NCBI GenBank assembly: GCA_013399875.1
Contig: VXAZ01018984.1
Span: 4,813,503 to 4,877,502 of the forward strand
Source of the DNA: Gymnorhina tibicen
Taxonomy: Eukaryota; Chordata; Aves; Passeriformes; Artamidae
Direction of reading: 5' to 3'
Length of the DNA stretch: 64,000 bases
A program made the translations under genes and the position numbers. The notes under the pieces were generated by a model. The model ran no database searches, was not told the origin of the DNA, and saw nothing but the letters and a program-made list of their open reading frames with translations. Every line of letters begins with the position of its first letter. The first letter of the stretch is position 1. Positions 37,118 through 51,300 of this stretch are shown here, one piece after another.

Positions 37118-40100
37118 CCTCTTACCAGATGTCTGTGTGGCACATCCCACATTCCTGATGGAACCCAGCCAAAACAAGGTAACGACAGCAGACACAGGCG
37201 CTGCACTGCTATTCCCAGCCCATACATTGTACCAATCAAGCTCTTCTTTGAGAGAAACAGTCCTTATTAATTTGGTGACATGTGCACATAAAAGTTCTGG
37301 ATTCCTAAACAACTCCCCCAGTGCCTCCCCCACAAGCTGAATAATAACCATCTGGTGGAGCAATTTTTAAAAAGTACAGAGATGCCAGAATTTTTTTGGC
37401 GAGGTTTTAATCAAATTGAAGAAGGCAAACCCACAAACAATAGTCTCCTTCACTCCACAAGCCTGATCCATCCACAGACATTATCCTTCCTGTGCATTGG
37501 AGGAGGAATCTGGTGTCCTGTGGGGAAAAAAACACCACAGTGTATAATTGTTTTGCTAAAAATCATACTTACTGGGGAGCAGAATAAATCCCACAGACAC
37601 TTGTATTTCTAGCATTTATCAGCTCCCTTTTCTTGATTCTGAAAGTTTCTCAATCTTTTGCATGTTTTGTGTCTGTGTGAAACTGTAATTGCCAAATACT
37701 CCCCAAGTTTTATTTCAGTTTTGATTTTCTGTAGTGCACTTTCTTTACAAAGTTTTATCCAGTGAGTTTCTGGGTGAATATCAACTGTTCCGATTTGGAA
37801 TTGGGATGTTTACATGCAAAGTCTTTCTTTTACAGAGTTTCTTTCACAACCCTGTGAGAAAAAGTATGATTTTGATGCAGCTTGGATCGTGCTCTAGCAG
37901 GTAGAAAAGATGCAGTGACTCTACAAAGTGTACACTGCCGTCAAGGCCTTACACTTTAAAAATGCCGTTTGAACAGCTCACATGTAGACTATTCTGACTC
38001 CTTTCTGAGGACAAAGTCTTTTATAGGGAATATTATTTAGTCACAGTTGCAAAGATGCTCATATGCTCCCAGACCAACTTTGAGAGAGAAAATTACAGCA
38101 TGTTCTGGAGTTACTGAGCCCTCCAGAGCTGCTCCTACACTTACACAGGCAGGTGTCTGGGGCTTCCTTCTGCTATCACTTGCTTTTGAGCTGGAATGGG
38201 AATGCTGTGTTCCTTTATCTGAATGGACAATGGCTGTTTTCATACTGTAATGCCAGTGCTGCTAGACTCCTGCCTGGAAACTGGGTCCATCCAAGAGCTG
38301 GAGCTGGGCTGCATTCATGCAAAGGCAAAAGGGTCCCTCCACACCAGGAACAAGACTCCTCTAGCATGGACTGGGGGTTAGAGCGATCATCCATCTTCAC
38401 TTCAGCTCCTCTCTCTTCAGCCAGTATTTACACTGCCTCTGCTGAACGATGGCAGGAAGGCAGCTGGATGAAAGCAATGGCTAGTCTTTAGTAATTGGCA
38501 GCATTTCAACAAATACTACTGCTAGAAAAGATGTTGTGCTTGGCTGAAAGGTCAAGCCCCTGCTATCTCTTTTTCTTGATTATCAAATTGCCAGAGTTTG
38601 CATTTCTTGGATTTTAATCTCTTCCTTACACAAGGGAAACAATATTTCATTTAAGATAGAGGCCCTTCTTCAACACCTCTTCCACAGCAGGGTGTTGATT
38701 TCAATACCACATGTCAGAAATAATCAATCTGGTTTTATTTCAAGGTTAACTAGAGGAATTTTATTGCTTTTGAGTAGAGAATTAATGTTACAGAGCAGAA
38801 ATAGCATATCCACTCAAAGCAAAAGTGCTTTGGCCTCTGGAGTTAATGGAGAGTCCTCAGCAATCTGTGACAGATATTGCTAATCTTTTGCCTAAAATTA
38901 AAAGAATGTAGAAATAATTTCACACCTAAATCAGCAAATGGTGTTAGCCTCTTTCTCCTTTTTTTACTCAGCTTGGGAGATGTTTGCTCCGGGCAACTGG
39001 ATTCAAAGCTTCTCTTAATATTTAACTTATATTAAAAAATTTGCAAGTAATTATGAAGTGTTTTCAGCAAGTCCAGTGAGTTGGCTCCTGATCTTATTTC
39101 CCTCATACAGTAGCTTAATAAAGCTCTTATTGTACAGGCAGGAGCACAACGCTTTGATTTTGTACTCCTGCAAATCAGTCTGAACCGCTGCACAACTCCG
39201 TCCACCTTGTTCATGCTTAGGTACAGTGGCTGCATTTCTGAGAGTGAAAGCAGAGAAACTTTTGTTTCAATGCTTTATCTGAACCCCAGACAGCAAAACC
39301 ACCTGCAATTTGTATTTCATAAGTGCCACTACTTCCCATTTCTACCTCCAGAATCACATCGGCATGGTGTCAGAAGGGAAGATTTTTTCCAGTAATGGGC
39401 CATCTGACAGACTTATCAGGAAACTCCAAGCACATCGTTAACATTTTCTACCAGAGAAGTCTTGACAGTGTCTGTGCTCATTCATCTTTTTCCTTCACCC
39501 CACACCCAATTCATCACACTGAATACTCATTCTACTGGGCTGCTAAACTCCTGATGAAAAACAGGGACAGCCCAGGTTGCTTCAGGAAAATGCCTTAAAT
39601 CAATTTGTTACTTGAATGAAGAAAAGAATGTTTTGTTTGAGGAGCTAACAAGTGAGGGAACATTCCAGACACTCTAAAAGAAGTTACCAGTCTTTGGTTA
39701 TGCAAGCTGAGAGCATCCTAGTGAAATCAAAAACGTTCATCCTTGTCATCTGTTGACATGCCTGACAAAGTGATACCTATATTTTCACAAACATCTAATG
39801 TGACACAGATTTTCAGGGAAAGATTTACTGGGACTGATTGCAGAACAGGGTAGGAGACTTGGAATATTACAATTTCTCCTACTCTTTCCCCATAATACAG
39901 CTGTATTTTCAATGTTAAGTGGAGACAGGTGCTGCTAAGAGAGCATCTGCCTTGCTAAATATAACAGCCCCAAGTTGTTGAAGGCCTTTTGTATTGTATT
40001 ATTCACTTCTGTATTTGCCTATTGTAAATTATAAGGGTAAAAAACCTAGTAGATATTAAGCATAAAAGGTGAAGGTGGGGAAGGAAGGTGTTTTGTTAGA

Positions 40101-43100
40101 AGATTTTTTTTAAATTAAATAGCTTTGGAGGAAGTGCTGGAGAACTAGATCTCTATGTGACAAGACAGTTTGGGACTTGGTTCAAGTAATGTCTGACGTT
40201 TATTTACCTTTAAATACCTTTAGCCTAATTTTTTTTTTTTTTGCTAGTAGTAGTAGTATTCATAGTACTAATAGTATTTCACTCTTTTGGTTTGTTCTTG
40301 TTCTGCTTTGGTTTGAAGTTAGTTGCATCTCTTTCTTAGTCTAATACCAAATCAGACATTCTCTATGTAAGTAGTGCAGTCAAAATGCTTGGAGGGAAAG
40401 CAGCAAAACCCACTTTCCTTCCTGCATTGACATATTTCTTCTCTTCACATGCACATCAGTTATAGACTGAAAAGAATTTGTGTCCCAGAAAAGATGAAAG
40501 ATTTTTGTGTGTGCCATAATATTAATCATAATTCTAATTTTCTAATACTATAATAATGTTTGGAGAAATTCCCATAACACTGGATGACTTCTAAATGAAT
40601 ATGTTATTTTTCTTAATAAGAGCTTTCATAAACTATCATTCAGTCATTACCAAAAACTGAATACCTGTGCATGCCATGAATTCGGTCTGCTGCAAAAATG
40701 TTGGGGTTTATTGACTGATAGGTTGCATTATTGAAAAATATAATTCTTTGCATAAGAAAAGTTTAGGGTTCAGGGTTCCTATTTGGAGGCATTCAGCTCG
40801 AGCTGTAGTGCTAATAAAAGAGAACTTTACAAAAGAATTTCCTCTTTGGCTTTATGGAATCAGCAGAAACCAAGAGCCAAGCCCTGTTATGGTGGCTGGC
40901 ATAATTTCCATGACAAAACAAAAGTTTCAAGCACTTCTTCAGAAGTTGGCTGAACCCCTGAACTTAATTAGCAAAGTAATTGGCCTCTGGTTCAGATGGA
41001 AGAACTGTGGCATGGTCGAGATGCAGCATGGTACAGATGACGTTTAAATCAGGTTTCCTAAATATGCACATTTAGTTTACTTAATTGACTGTAAAATAAT
41101 TATTCTGTGCTGTGTAATTATGTTGTGGCAGAGACCAAGGCTTCTAAACATCCCAAAGGCAAATGTTTACAGGCCCAGAATTAAGACATTATTCTCTCCT
41201 AAAATATACAGCAAAACAACAAGAGTGTTTTATCTCCACAATGAGGTCTTTGCATCAGACTTGAGGCTATATTTAAGATACTCTTACTGCTTTCTCCCTC
41301 TAATTTTCTACCCTTCCTCATGCTATTTTAGTTTAGCAATACAGATGTAAATAGACTTCAAACCATGGGTAGCCATGAGGATTAAAACCCCTGTATGACA
41401 TGAGTGGCTTCAGCTAGATTAGAATATCTAAATCTACTCAAGTGACACTTCCAGGTGTCAAAGAAGTCAGGCATCTCCTTGAGTTGGGTGTTGAAGGTGG
41501 ATGATGGGACAATATCTCTTTGAATGCTGTTCTGTGAACAGACCTGTGTTAAAAAGAGAAATTTTTCCTTCTATTTGAGAATTTTAGGTTAACCCTGGCT
41601 GGGGGAGCATGTTGGAATGTGAGGGTGTTCTTCTCCCCTGAGGGAGAAAAGCTAGCTGGGAGCACGGAGCACAGTTATATTTCAGAAAAAAAAAATGAAG
41701 TACCAACTAGAAATCTGACTTTCATAACTCTCCTCCCCATCTAACACTGCTGTTTATTTTCAAAAGTATTACCATAAAGCATAATTACATAAAGCAGTGT
41801 TTCTTCACAAAGGTGTTGCCATACTGACCTCTACAAGAGGTTCATCAGATCTTGTATTCTCTACCCGGATGCTTGGGGAGAAATACACAATGTGGAACAA
41901 AAGTTGTATTTTCAACTTGGTTTCCAGAAACAACAGGCACTAAGTCTTTCCAGCTGGAAATCTTTCACTGCCTCCAGTAGTGTTTGCCAGCAGTCACATT
42001 TGTATGGACCACATCATTCTTACTCCTGAAAACTTTCTGGTGTGATTTGCAAGAAACACCTACCTTGTAACTAACGAGCCTCGTGTTCTGCCCATCAGGG
42101 GGAAGTGAATTCGTGGAATTAGGGCTGCCTCTGCTTATGATGGGTACAGATAAATCTGCACAATATCATCATGTCAAGAAGAGAAAATTAGCAGATGGGG
42201 CAGTGGGAACTGCAGATGGGGATGTGTTCTAGGTTAGCATTATTATGTTATCAACATGGAGCATTGAGCCCTGAACCAGAGAAAGCATCTGCCCCTTTTG
42301 CAGGGAGCTAGATGTAGAAGTGATGAAACTCTCTGAAACCCCTCAGGAACAGAAACATCTGGAACTCCACTAACAATGAGATGAGAGAACTGAAACATTG
42401 GCAACCCTTTTAAATAGACAAGGATTGACATAGCAGAGGAAAAACTGATTAACTCTTTTGATTAATAATAAATCCTGTTGCCCTTTCAGTAGACATCTTT
42501 AATGTTTAATATTTATCACATACCTTAGATAATAGAATACCCCAAATATAGCCCATTTGCTTTAAACACTGGAGGACATTAGCAGAACAGGCTTTTGTAT
42601 GTGTAGAAAAAATGGGAGACAGATTTAATAAATTATTGGTCATGGAGAATTTGAGCAGCCCATCTTCTCCATTCTCAAATGCAATAAATTTTTTAAGATC
42701 AGAGTGTATGTCAAATGGAGTTCATAAAGTGGAAAATGACACTATTTACTTTCATCAAATAAAATGCTGTCAAAATTTATGGCTCTGCACCTCAGAAATC
42801 TGTCTGAATGCTACTGTTATTTTGTGTAACACTTTAGCAACCCAAGCTAATAGGGCTATAAACTAAGTTATGCCAGCAGAAGTTCCTAAAAAAATAAATT
42901 TAAAAATCCTAAATTCATAAACATACTCCAAGTTTTTGACTGCTATGTAAGGGGAAATATTGTAATCTTATAACTAGCAGAAAAGGGAATGTCATCTAAA
43001 GTCAGCTGAGAAACCTGACCTGAATCATGACCATCATACACCTTGAAATGAGATGTGATGGTTTTAACCATCTTAACATGCAGATACCCACATGTAAAGG

Positions 43101-43439
43101 TAGTAAAAATAGTCCTGATTCAGTTTTGCCAACATGGTATTTAATTGCACAGTGTCAGCTGGATTTCTTTTATATTGCTCCAGAAATCACTAGAACAGTG
43201 ACATGTTCTACATCCCTGTTTCAACTACACTAAGGCAAACTGGGCGTATTGTGTCCCCAGTCTCATCGTTCCAACTGAAGTGATCATTAATATTGCAATA
43301 ATTTAGACAGTCATCTTGATCCACCACAAAATTATATTTGTGCTTTTTTCCACTCTCTCCAGAGTGAGGAGATCACAATTGCCTGTCTCAAACACTCTTA
43401 AGATTGCAAATTCCCACCGTGGCAAAGTGTGTCAAACAA
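37118..43439. other. Non-coding unique DNA, no gene seen
   Basis: About 6.3 kb of single-copy sequence. It includes a GC-richer patch at 38040-38490 with overlapping frames on both strands and no recognisable product, and T14 followed by (TAG)n at 40229-40258. The 99-codon plus frame at 40748-41047 is not recognised. No retroelement was identified. Confidence 0.55.
42092..42105 (+). promoter_or_regulatory. CTCF-like motif
   Basis: CCATCAGGGGGAAG agrees with the CTCF core CCASYAGRKGGCRS at 12 of 14 positions. A single-motif match in 64 kb can be chance. Confidence 0.2.
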
Positions 43440-44000
43440 AGATCACCCTGAGTTGTGGGACAGATGTGGTGGGCATTTTCGACCACCAAAGCTGCCTCAC
43501 CTGTTCCCCCTCCTTTCCCCCCACCCAAATATGCCTCCATGGATTCCAGGAATTCGGACTGTAACTTAGGCCATCTGATGGGAGCTTGAGATAAGAGATA
43601 AGATAAAGGTGGTACTATTGTCTGAGTGTTATCTCGGACCTAGGATGAGGTAAATAAAGCTGGGGGAACACTAGTAATGGATACAAAGAATCCTCAAGGA
43701 AGGGCAACTCAGTAGCTGTGCTGAAATCAGCTAATTCCAGCAGGGGGAGAACACAACTCATCCACTCAACACAGGAAACCCACCAACTCAAAAGAAGAGA
43801 AAGACTGAGCACAGGACTAATTGGCATTAGAAACGAGGGAATCATTTAAACAATAGAATAAGAGAATTGTGTAGCCAATGAGGATTAATTCCTTTGTTTG
43901 CTAATAGAAAAACAATCACGTTTCCAATGACCTTGGGACCCACACCTCTGAGGTCTGGAAATGGATATGTGTTCTGCCTAATGGGTATGTTTTGGAGTGA
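43440..44000 (+). mobile_element. Possible old LTR of an avian endogenous retrovirus
   Basis: The segment has LTR-like texture: a purine/pyrimidine-skewed upstream part with CCCCCTCCTTTCCCCCCACC, an AATAAAGC at 43653, a block of A-rich and CCACC-rich sequence, then a CCAAT box (TAGCCAATGAGGATTAATTC at 43873-43892) followed by CCTTTGTTTGCTAATAGAA, a wording I associate with bird ERVL-type LTR promoters. No TG...CA termini, target-site duplication, primer-binding site or internal retroviral gene was found, so this could only be a solo remnant. The order of AATAAA before CCAAT is wrong for a simple intact LTR, which weakens the call. Confidence 0.3.
43737..43750 (+). promoter_or_regulatory. CTCF-like motif
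   Basis: CCAGCAGGGGGAGA matches the CTCF core CCASYAGRKGGCRS at all but one or two of 14 positions, in plus orientation. It lies inside the possible LTR. Confidence 0.35.
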
Positions 44001-44900
44001 GGCTTGGATGCTCTTGTAATAGTAGAAACTGTGAAATAACTCTCTTGTAAAAGGGACAGCATACAGTGGTGGTGCTTATCTTCTGCATCTGTCCACAAAT
44101 CCCCTTGTTGCTTTGATTGGAAGAATCCAGCTTGAATACAGGTTCATCTAGTTAAAAATCTGGGGTGTAGAATTCACACCTTTGTCGGTAATATTCTGAT
44201 TTCCCTTGATAGATGCAACAGCTTGGTAAAACATCAGTAGAAGTCTCAGTTAAAAATTTGTGCCCTATATCAGAAGGATAACTTAAAAATATAGTCATCC
44301 ATACTTGTGAGGAGTTCAACTACAAAGATAGTCAATGCTCTTTCTTCTATAAAGTAAAGCACTGAGCAGCTGGAAATCCTTGAAGGGCTAAGTGATGGCT
44401 TGGCTGCGTTTTTCCCCACCTGACTCTCTGAGTGTATCTCCCATTTCTTTCCTCCAGTCTGTAGTCAGAGCATTTACCCATTAAGTGAGCAAAAAAGCAC
44501 CAGGTTGGGTGCTGTGACCTGACCTTCCCTCCAGTAATGTATACTGAACTGCTACAAGCCTAGAAATGAACCAGCACTTGGCCAAGAGGCAACAGAAGGG
44601 AGGGAGTGCAAAATGCATGAATGCAACATCTTTCAGTACAGAGTCTCCAGCAGCAATAGCTCCCCTTGATGTTAAACATGAACCAAAGCCAAGTTAGGAA
44701 ATACGTTGGGTTTTTTTCCTTCCTCTTAAAACAGTTTGGACTGAGGCCCATTTTTTTCCATTCTCTAGCTAGGAATTCTCAGTTAGCATTCCTGCTAGAG
44801 GAAATATAATACCTGGACTTCCTACTGCTGAAGAGTCTGGGCAGAGATGAGCCACAAGCTCAACCCCCACATAAACACACAAATTCATCTTTAAACTCCC
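44001..44900. other. Non-coding, no gene seen
   Basis: Unique DNA with only two or three CpGs and no recognised features. Confidence 0.6.
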
Positions 44901-45335
44901 TCTCTAATTTGAGTGGTAATCAGCGTGGGTAGTTACCGTCTGATAATTATCTGGCATTGAGATGTTGTTAGCCAGATTTCTCCCATTTCAAGACACTTTA
45001 TAGAGTTGCGTGATGACAGGAGAAGGATGAGAGCCAATCGTGAGCCCCAGAGTGCACAACATTCCCTCTAAAAGGAGTCTGACACGTATCGGCAACGCAA
45101 CAGGGTGCGGAATCTCAAGCGTGAGCAAATGAGGTTGGGTCCAGAAAATATGGGCCTGTGTAATCGAACAGCTTACACGTTACACCAAACAGATTGCTGC
45201 CATTAATATTTATACACGGAAACTTGAGATCTGTGACTCAAGGAAGGACAGCAAGTTTATAATAAATCACTGCGCTGTTTATAGTTCTGCAAAAGAAGAG
45301 TAAATGAAACGTCTCCTTTCCATACACGATCTTTG
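44901..45335. promoter_or_regulatory. CpG-retaining block, candidate conserved regulatory element
   Basis: By eye there are about 15 CpG dinucleotides between 44922 and 45330, against two or three in the preceding 500 bp. Examples are CAGCGTGG, TTACCGTC, ACACGTATCGGCAACGC (45083-45099), GGTGCGGAA, AAGCGTGAG, AATCGAAC, TTACACGTT, CACGGAA and TGCGCTG. Homeodomain- and Hox-like cores are interspersed (GGTAATCAG, ATAATTATC, GCCATTAATATTTATAC, GTTTATAATAAATC). The block has no long open frame (the 72-codon minus frame at 45257-45475 is not recognised) and no repeat signature. CpG retention implies low germline methylation or selection, as in conserved enhancers. Function is inferred. Confidence 0.4.
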
Positions 45336-48300
45336 ACAATAATTATACTAAAGAATGCACATCCTACAAGCCTTTGTAAACTAATGCCATGCAATAAGGA
45401 CTTTTTTATGTTGGGATTAAAATTCAGCTTTTTGTGGTGAACCTCCTCAGCAGCACTTGAGACTGAGACAGGCAAAGGCTCAAAGCTTAATTTATCAGAC
45501 TATACTCATGAGAAGAAATTTAAGATGCAGAGAGCTATTTGCTTGACCTGTCCATACACTGTCACAATGTGCTTCATGCCCTTGCTTCAGTAACTGACAG
45601 GAGTGCTTAATATAACCTCTCATTTCTCAAAACCAAAGCCATCCATGCTGAAATCAGTACGGCTTTTACCACAGTACAGGAACAGAAGAATGCTGTCACG
45701 GGTGTATATAACACTCCTTGCTCAGGTGATGCTTGTCCTCATCAACACAGCTCACCAACAGACCTATAGAGCAAACCTTCCCTTCTTCTTGGAAGTCCAC
45801 GGTGTTCTCATCTGTACCTCACAAAATATGAAACAGTATCTTTTCATCTTATTAGTATACTTGCAGGAAATTATTTTTGCAATTATCAGATGTTTCAGAT
45901 TCACTTTGACATTTAATCAACTACAAACACAGCTTATTGCTTGATCTGTTCAAGTGCCATGAACATTATCCCTTAAATAGAACATGTTTTGTTTTATGGT
46001 TTAATTAGTTACTGCTAAAAGACATTATCTTATTGCATTCATGCTTGTCTAGATTTTCTATTTGCTATAATTGGCAGATAAAATACAGGTATGGAGTACT
46101 AGCAGAAATCAAGTGTATATAATTTCATGCATTCTACAATTTGCAAATAAAGACATTTTTGAGGGTAATGAAAGGGTATGAACAGGTTTTGAAGAAATTA
46201 GCAGGCTCTGATGTTATCTTAGAGCACAAAGGTGGAGGTGAAGCAAAGAGCATTTTGGTGTTGTTTTTTTTTTTAAATCACAGCAAAGCAACTGTTCAGA
46301 AATACAATGTGTTGGCACTCACTTCATTTCTCAAATTCCTAGGAAGTTGTGCAAAACAGAGATACTCTGCTCTTGTTTCAATGATGGAACACAATAGGTG
46401 GGATTCTCTGCAGTGTTGTTATGGTTCTATCCAAATCTGCTCCAGCCAGCTTCAAGAGAGGGGTCAGGCTTCAATAGTCTTGTCCATCAAAGTGACTGTG
46501 TGTCTGCTGCTACCTCAACAATGTGTATAGCTTGCAATTGCATGGTCACACTCACCAGGCATAGTACAGCTGGAAATGCAAATATTGGTCTTCTCTCCTC
46601 ATGTTAGAGGTGATGTCTCCATTCCAATAGTTCCTACATGTTGTGCTTAAATATAATTGCAACTTAGCCCAGCTGGTCAGTGGTCCTCTGTACTGCAGCC
46701 ATGGGGGAATCCGTGGTCTGTTTGTCATCCTTGCAGAAGGCAATTTAAAATAAGTTGGTTTTCAGTAAACTAAATTCATGTAACACTGACCCTCATCTCC
46801 ACTGCAAAATCTAGAGGTAATGAAGCTCAGAGATAGAGGAAAACAAATTCAGGATGGGCCTCTTTGAGAATTGCTATCCCTAGAAACTGTTATAACCAGA
46901 AGTTCTTTCTGGAATACAACAGTGTGGTGGATGTCTGAAACTTGCTGCAACTGCAGTGCATTAATAATGTTTTAGATATCAATTCAGCAAACATGCATTG
47001 AGACTTGAAGGATGTAGATGTATTCTTCATCACCGAAGTCTGAAAATACAGCTGGGCAAATTCTTTTCAGAAGATAATAAGCTGAAAAATGTGATTTCAT
47101 GAATTTTTGGGCTGAAGTTGACAAAATGTTTTGAGGAAAAAATTGTAGGCTGTAACATCAAAGCACTTCAATGTTTTCTAAAGTAGAGTTTTCCACTTTT
47201 TACTTGGGAGTGCTGTTCATAATTCAAAATGGGAAAAAATCAACAATCTGAAGCCCTAGGAGAACTCAATTACTTTAAAACTTGCCAACTTGTTATGAAT
47301 ACACTCCTCTCTTTCCTGTTGGATTTTTGGTTCAATGAAAGTTTGTTTTCTATCTGCCCAGACCAAAACTTTCTTTTTTATTTCATCACCGCCACCACCA
47401 CCACATTTTTTCACTCTCTGTCCTCTTTTTTCATTCATTTCCACAGTCTTCATGTTGCAACCAGGACATAGTAGAGTTTCAAAGCCTATCAAGTCACATA
47501 TGAAAGTCAAATATGCTAATGCTAACGTTAATAATTTTAAGATGTTTGCAGGCAGGATTAAAATGCAGCAATTCCTTTGATGGGGGAAAAAAAGGCTGAT
47601 CAATCCCCACAGCCGAGCCTACTCACCACCAGCTTTTTTTTAGGGGATGTTACTCAGCAATATTCTCTTGCACAGGCAGGCTGGAGACATTCCTTGCACT
47701 GATTTCCTCTCTGTCCCTTTCCTCCCCCGGCTTCCTCCCAGCTCACATCACAGCTCATGTCTGGCTGCAGCGGCCGTGTTCTTGTAAGGCTACATTTGTC
47801 ACTCTCTGCCCACCTATTGGAGTTGCTTGTGTAGTCACAACTGAGTTATTAATTAGAGTCATCTGGGCAGGCACAACTCATCACTGCCCCCTGTTCTGGG
47901 AATTCACTGGAGAATAACATCCTTGACCAGACCTTCCAGAACATACATACATGGAAATGCCTTGAACAGTATTTCTTGCACGCGTTTCTTTCCCCACAGG
48001 CTGTTGACCTTCAAAATCTAGATTATTTCTCTCATTTCAGACTACTTCTGCATGCTATTGATTTTCCTATGTAGGAGAATCCTCTTTGACCTATCATTGT
48101 AGCTCTGATGTAGGAAATACCTTTTTTCTCCTTCCAAACAGGAAAAAAATCAGATGGGGATGTTTTGAGAGCTTAATGAAATAATTAAAATAATCTTTAA
48201 ATAAATACATTTTAAGACTCTGTGAAAAGAAGAAGAAAATGAAAAGCAATGAAGAATTGGAATATTCTAATTTTAAATGTATTACTTTTGCAGATGTTGA

Positions 48301-51300
48301 CAAACTATATTGTAGACAAAATTAGCCAATTTATTATCCACACTATAATAATCAAGGATCACAAGGTTAAGAGTGTGAAATCCCTTACAATCCCTGCTTC
48401 ATTCCAGGGTATATTTCTATTATTTGAATCTGAGAACTAAAATGTACTGAGCTTATTAAATCCTATTAAATAAGCTGCATATGGATAAAAGGGAGATGTG
48501 CTAGACAATAAAAACCCTAGTATCTCTTCCCAGGTCCTTTAGGTCTTTCATACAACTCTACTAATTTGTGGTTTAATGAGAAAATCTGTGCAGGATCAAC
48601 ATCCTGTAGAGGAAGCAATGCCATGGAAAGTACTTATGTTCCTGATGCAAATGCGTCTCTTTCTCCTATCATTAGCATAGTGGTTTTTTCTGTAATGAAT
48701 TGATACTTATGTTGTATTACTTACCTACTGGCACACATTAATTTTGATGCTTTCATTGTCTGACATGACTCAGATTTCCAGGAGCATCTATTGGAGCTGG
48801 ACACCCAAATCATAGAAAGGGATTTCAGCAAGGCACTTTGCAGAAGATCCTCAGAGGTTCTACCACAATTGTAAGTGATTCTGGAAATTCCTAAGCCCCA
48901 AATTGACCATACTTTCTCTACTTGACCACACAAGAAGTCTCTTGAGTCTCAACAGCCACACGGTCACAGCAGGCTTGTTCTTTTATGTATCTTTTTTGGA
49001 AAACAACTTTAAAAGCAAAAACTTACTTGTGCAGATGTTCAGAGAAATCAGGTATCAGAAACTTTGAATATCACTGCAACCAATGGCCCATGAATACACA
49101 GAGAACCCCTTTCTGCCTTCTTGCTTTCAATTTCCTTCGACAATATGTAGAGTAAATTTCATCAATACCCTCAGAAAGTCCCAATGGCAAAGCCACAGGC
49201 TCCAAACCATGAAACATTTCCAGTCTAGTGTCATTTACACAACTTCACCAGAGGCTTCTTCTGCTGATTAACTAGTTTATCACTAAAACTAGTCATTTAA
49301 TAGTCCACAAAAGTCTGTAATAAAATGCTCTGCTGGCAATTATTGTAATTAGGCATACCTGTCATTTCAAATCTGATTCTGCATGCATCTCCAGAGAGTT
49401 AATCATTCAAGGTAGATCACCAAGTAGCTGGTTGAGTTAATTATTTGAATAATCTATAATTCAGACACTTAATATTATACCTACGTATTCCCAAGTGTGC
49501 CTGCATTTTCTGCTCAAGTCTGCAGAAGTTTGGCAACGCTAAAGGGAAGCTTTGCTGTCGGTTGTAACAGTACAAGGTAAGGGCATTGTTAATCCACTGC
49601 TGCTGTGGATTCTTCTGTCCCCAGATGAAATGGGTTGGCATGAAGACTTGTCTATCTGGGCATTCAGACCAAGGCACAAAATCAAAAGTTGAGACACTGA
49701 GGCTATGTAAAGTTGAACAAAGAAATTTAATCTCGACTTGTCATTTTAGAGCTGTTTGGTGGTTTGACCCTGGCTGGATGGGTCAGGTGCCCACCAAAGC
49801 TGCTCTTTCATCCTCCCTCTTCAAATAGATGGGGGAAGAGAAATTTTAAAAAGGCTCATGGGTCAGGATAAGGAGATCTGCTGGAACTGGGGGAAAGCTG
49901 CTGGCAGCTTCCCAGAGAATCTATCCCTGCAGCCCTGCCCCACCACTACAAAAACTTTATCAAGCAAACCCAATAAACAGTGAAAATAAAAGGAGCCTGT
50001 GTCTTAGCTACAGGTCCTAAGAATAAATCCAAGATTCCTTCAGGTTTCAAGTGAGACTTTTTCAGTCTCGTGGTAGAATCTGGAATTAAAATGTGCTCAG
50101 AAAGGTATGAAAGCAACCACCTAAAGCATTTAAAGGAGCTCAGCAAGACCACCACGGTAACTCTCTTATTTAATGTCTCCACTCTGTTACCTCTTTTTAG
50201 GGAGGAGAACTCATGGCCTATACCAGTTGCCCTAACAAACATATGAACCACTCAGTCTGCTGAAGGAAGAAACAACTCAAATGCCCACAAAGTCTGTTTT
50301 TTTTCTGAGAAAACATGGATGGGGGAATAGCACTTAAAGATGAAGGACATGAAGGACAAAGAGATTTTTGGATGTTACAAACCAGCAATATGCTTCCCTG
50401 GCAGACCTGGCACAGGCTCTGCTGTGACTCAACTACTGCTAGCAATGAGCAATGTCAAAAACACTGAAAGAGCTATCGGTAGTCTCACTTGAAAACTTCC
50501 GTGTCATTGCTCTTCCTCACTCTTCTTCCTCCTCTTACTTGTAGGAGAATCAGCCCTGTCCTTCCCTCCAGGTAGGGGTCATTGAGATCAGGAACAGGCA
50601 AGGGGGCTCCTGAACTGTAACAAGAAGCTTTGTGCAGAAGGTTCAAGATAGCAGTGGGAGAATGAATCCCCTGAAATGAAAGGAACAAATAAGAATGCAA
50701 ATCTATTCAAGAAATGAAAACAATAGTCCTCACGATCTCTGTTGAGGAGATATTAGACAGCTGACCTGTGATCTGTAAATTCTAGAGGTTGCTGCTTATA
50801 CTTAATCTTCCCTTTCTTCAAGAATTTTCAAAATAAGATATGAAAGAAGACTGCAGCTTTCTCCCACATAATAAAGGTAGTAAAACATGAAACTCATAAA
50901 GGTCACTGTGCCTTAGCAGAGGAGGAGGGATGGATTTCTATTACTGGATTTCTGTCTTCTGTCTGCTTTTGTATGAATCACATGCTGACGTAATTTGAAC
51001 TTAGAGGACACTTGATAAAAAGATAAAACATTTGTTTACCCCACTGTGCTTGCAGACTACACTGACAGCGGCACTGCTATTTACAGAGAGGTGGGTGATG
51101 CAATCCACCTCTGCAGATTCCAGCAAGTGCTCAGGAACTTTGAAGGGGTTGGGAGCATCATGAGACTCTCCCCCTCCTTTGTACCTCTTGGTGCTTGGAA
51201 CAAAGAATGTGTCTGCCACATCCTAGTGTGCACTTTTCCTGATCTGCACCAACAGGGAGGGCAAGGGCTAACCCAGGAAACTGCAGAGGGTTCATCCCAT

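Noticed and set aside
48800..48860. GATTTCAGCAAGGCACTTTG, reading DFSKAL, resembles the CR1 RT A-domain
   Set aside because: Only five residues agree; the flanks do not follow CR1 on either side.
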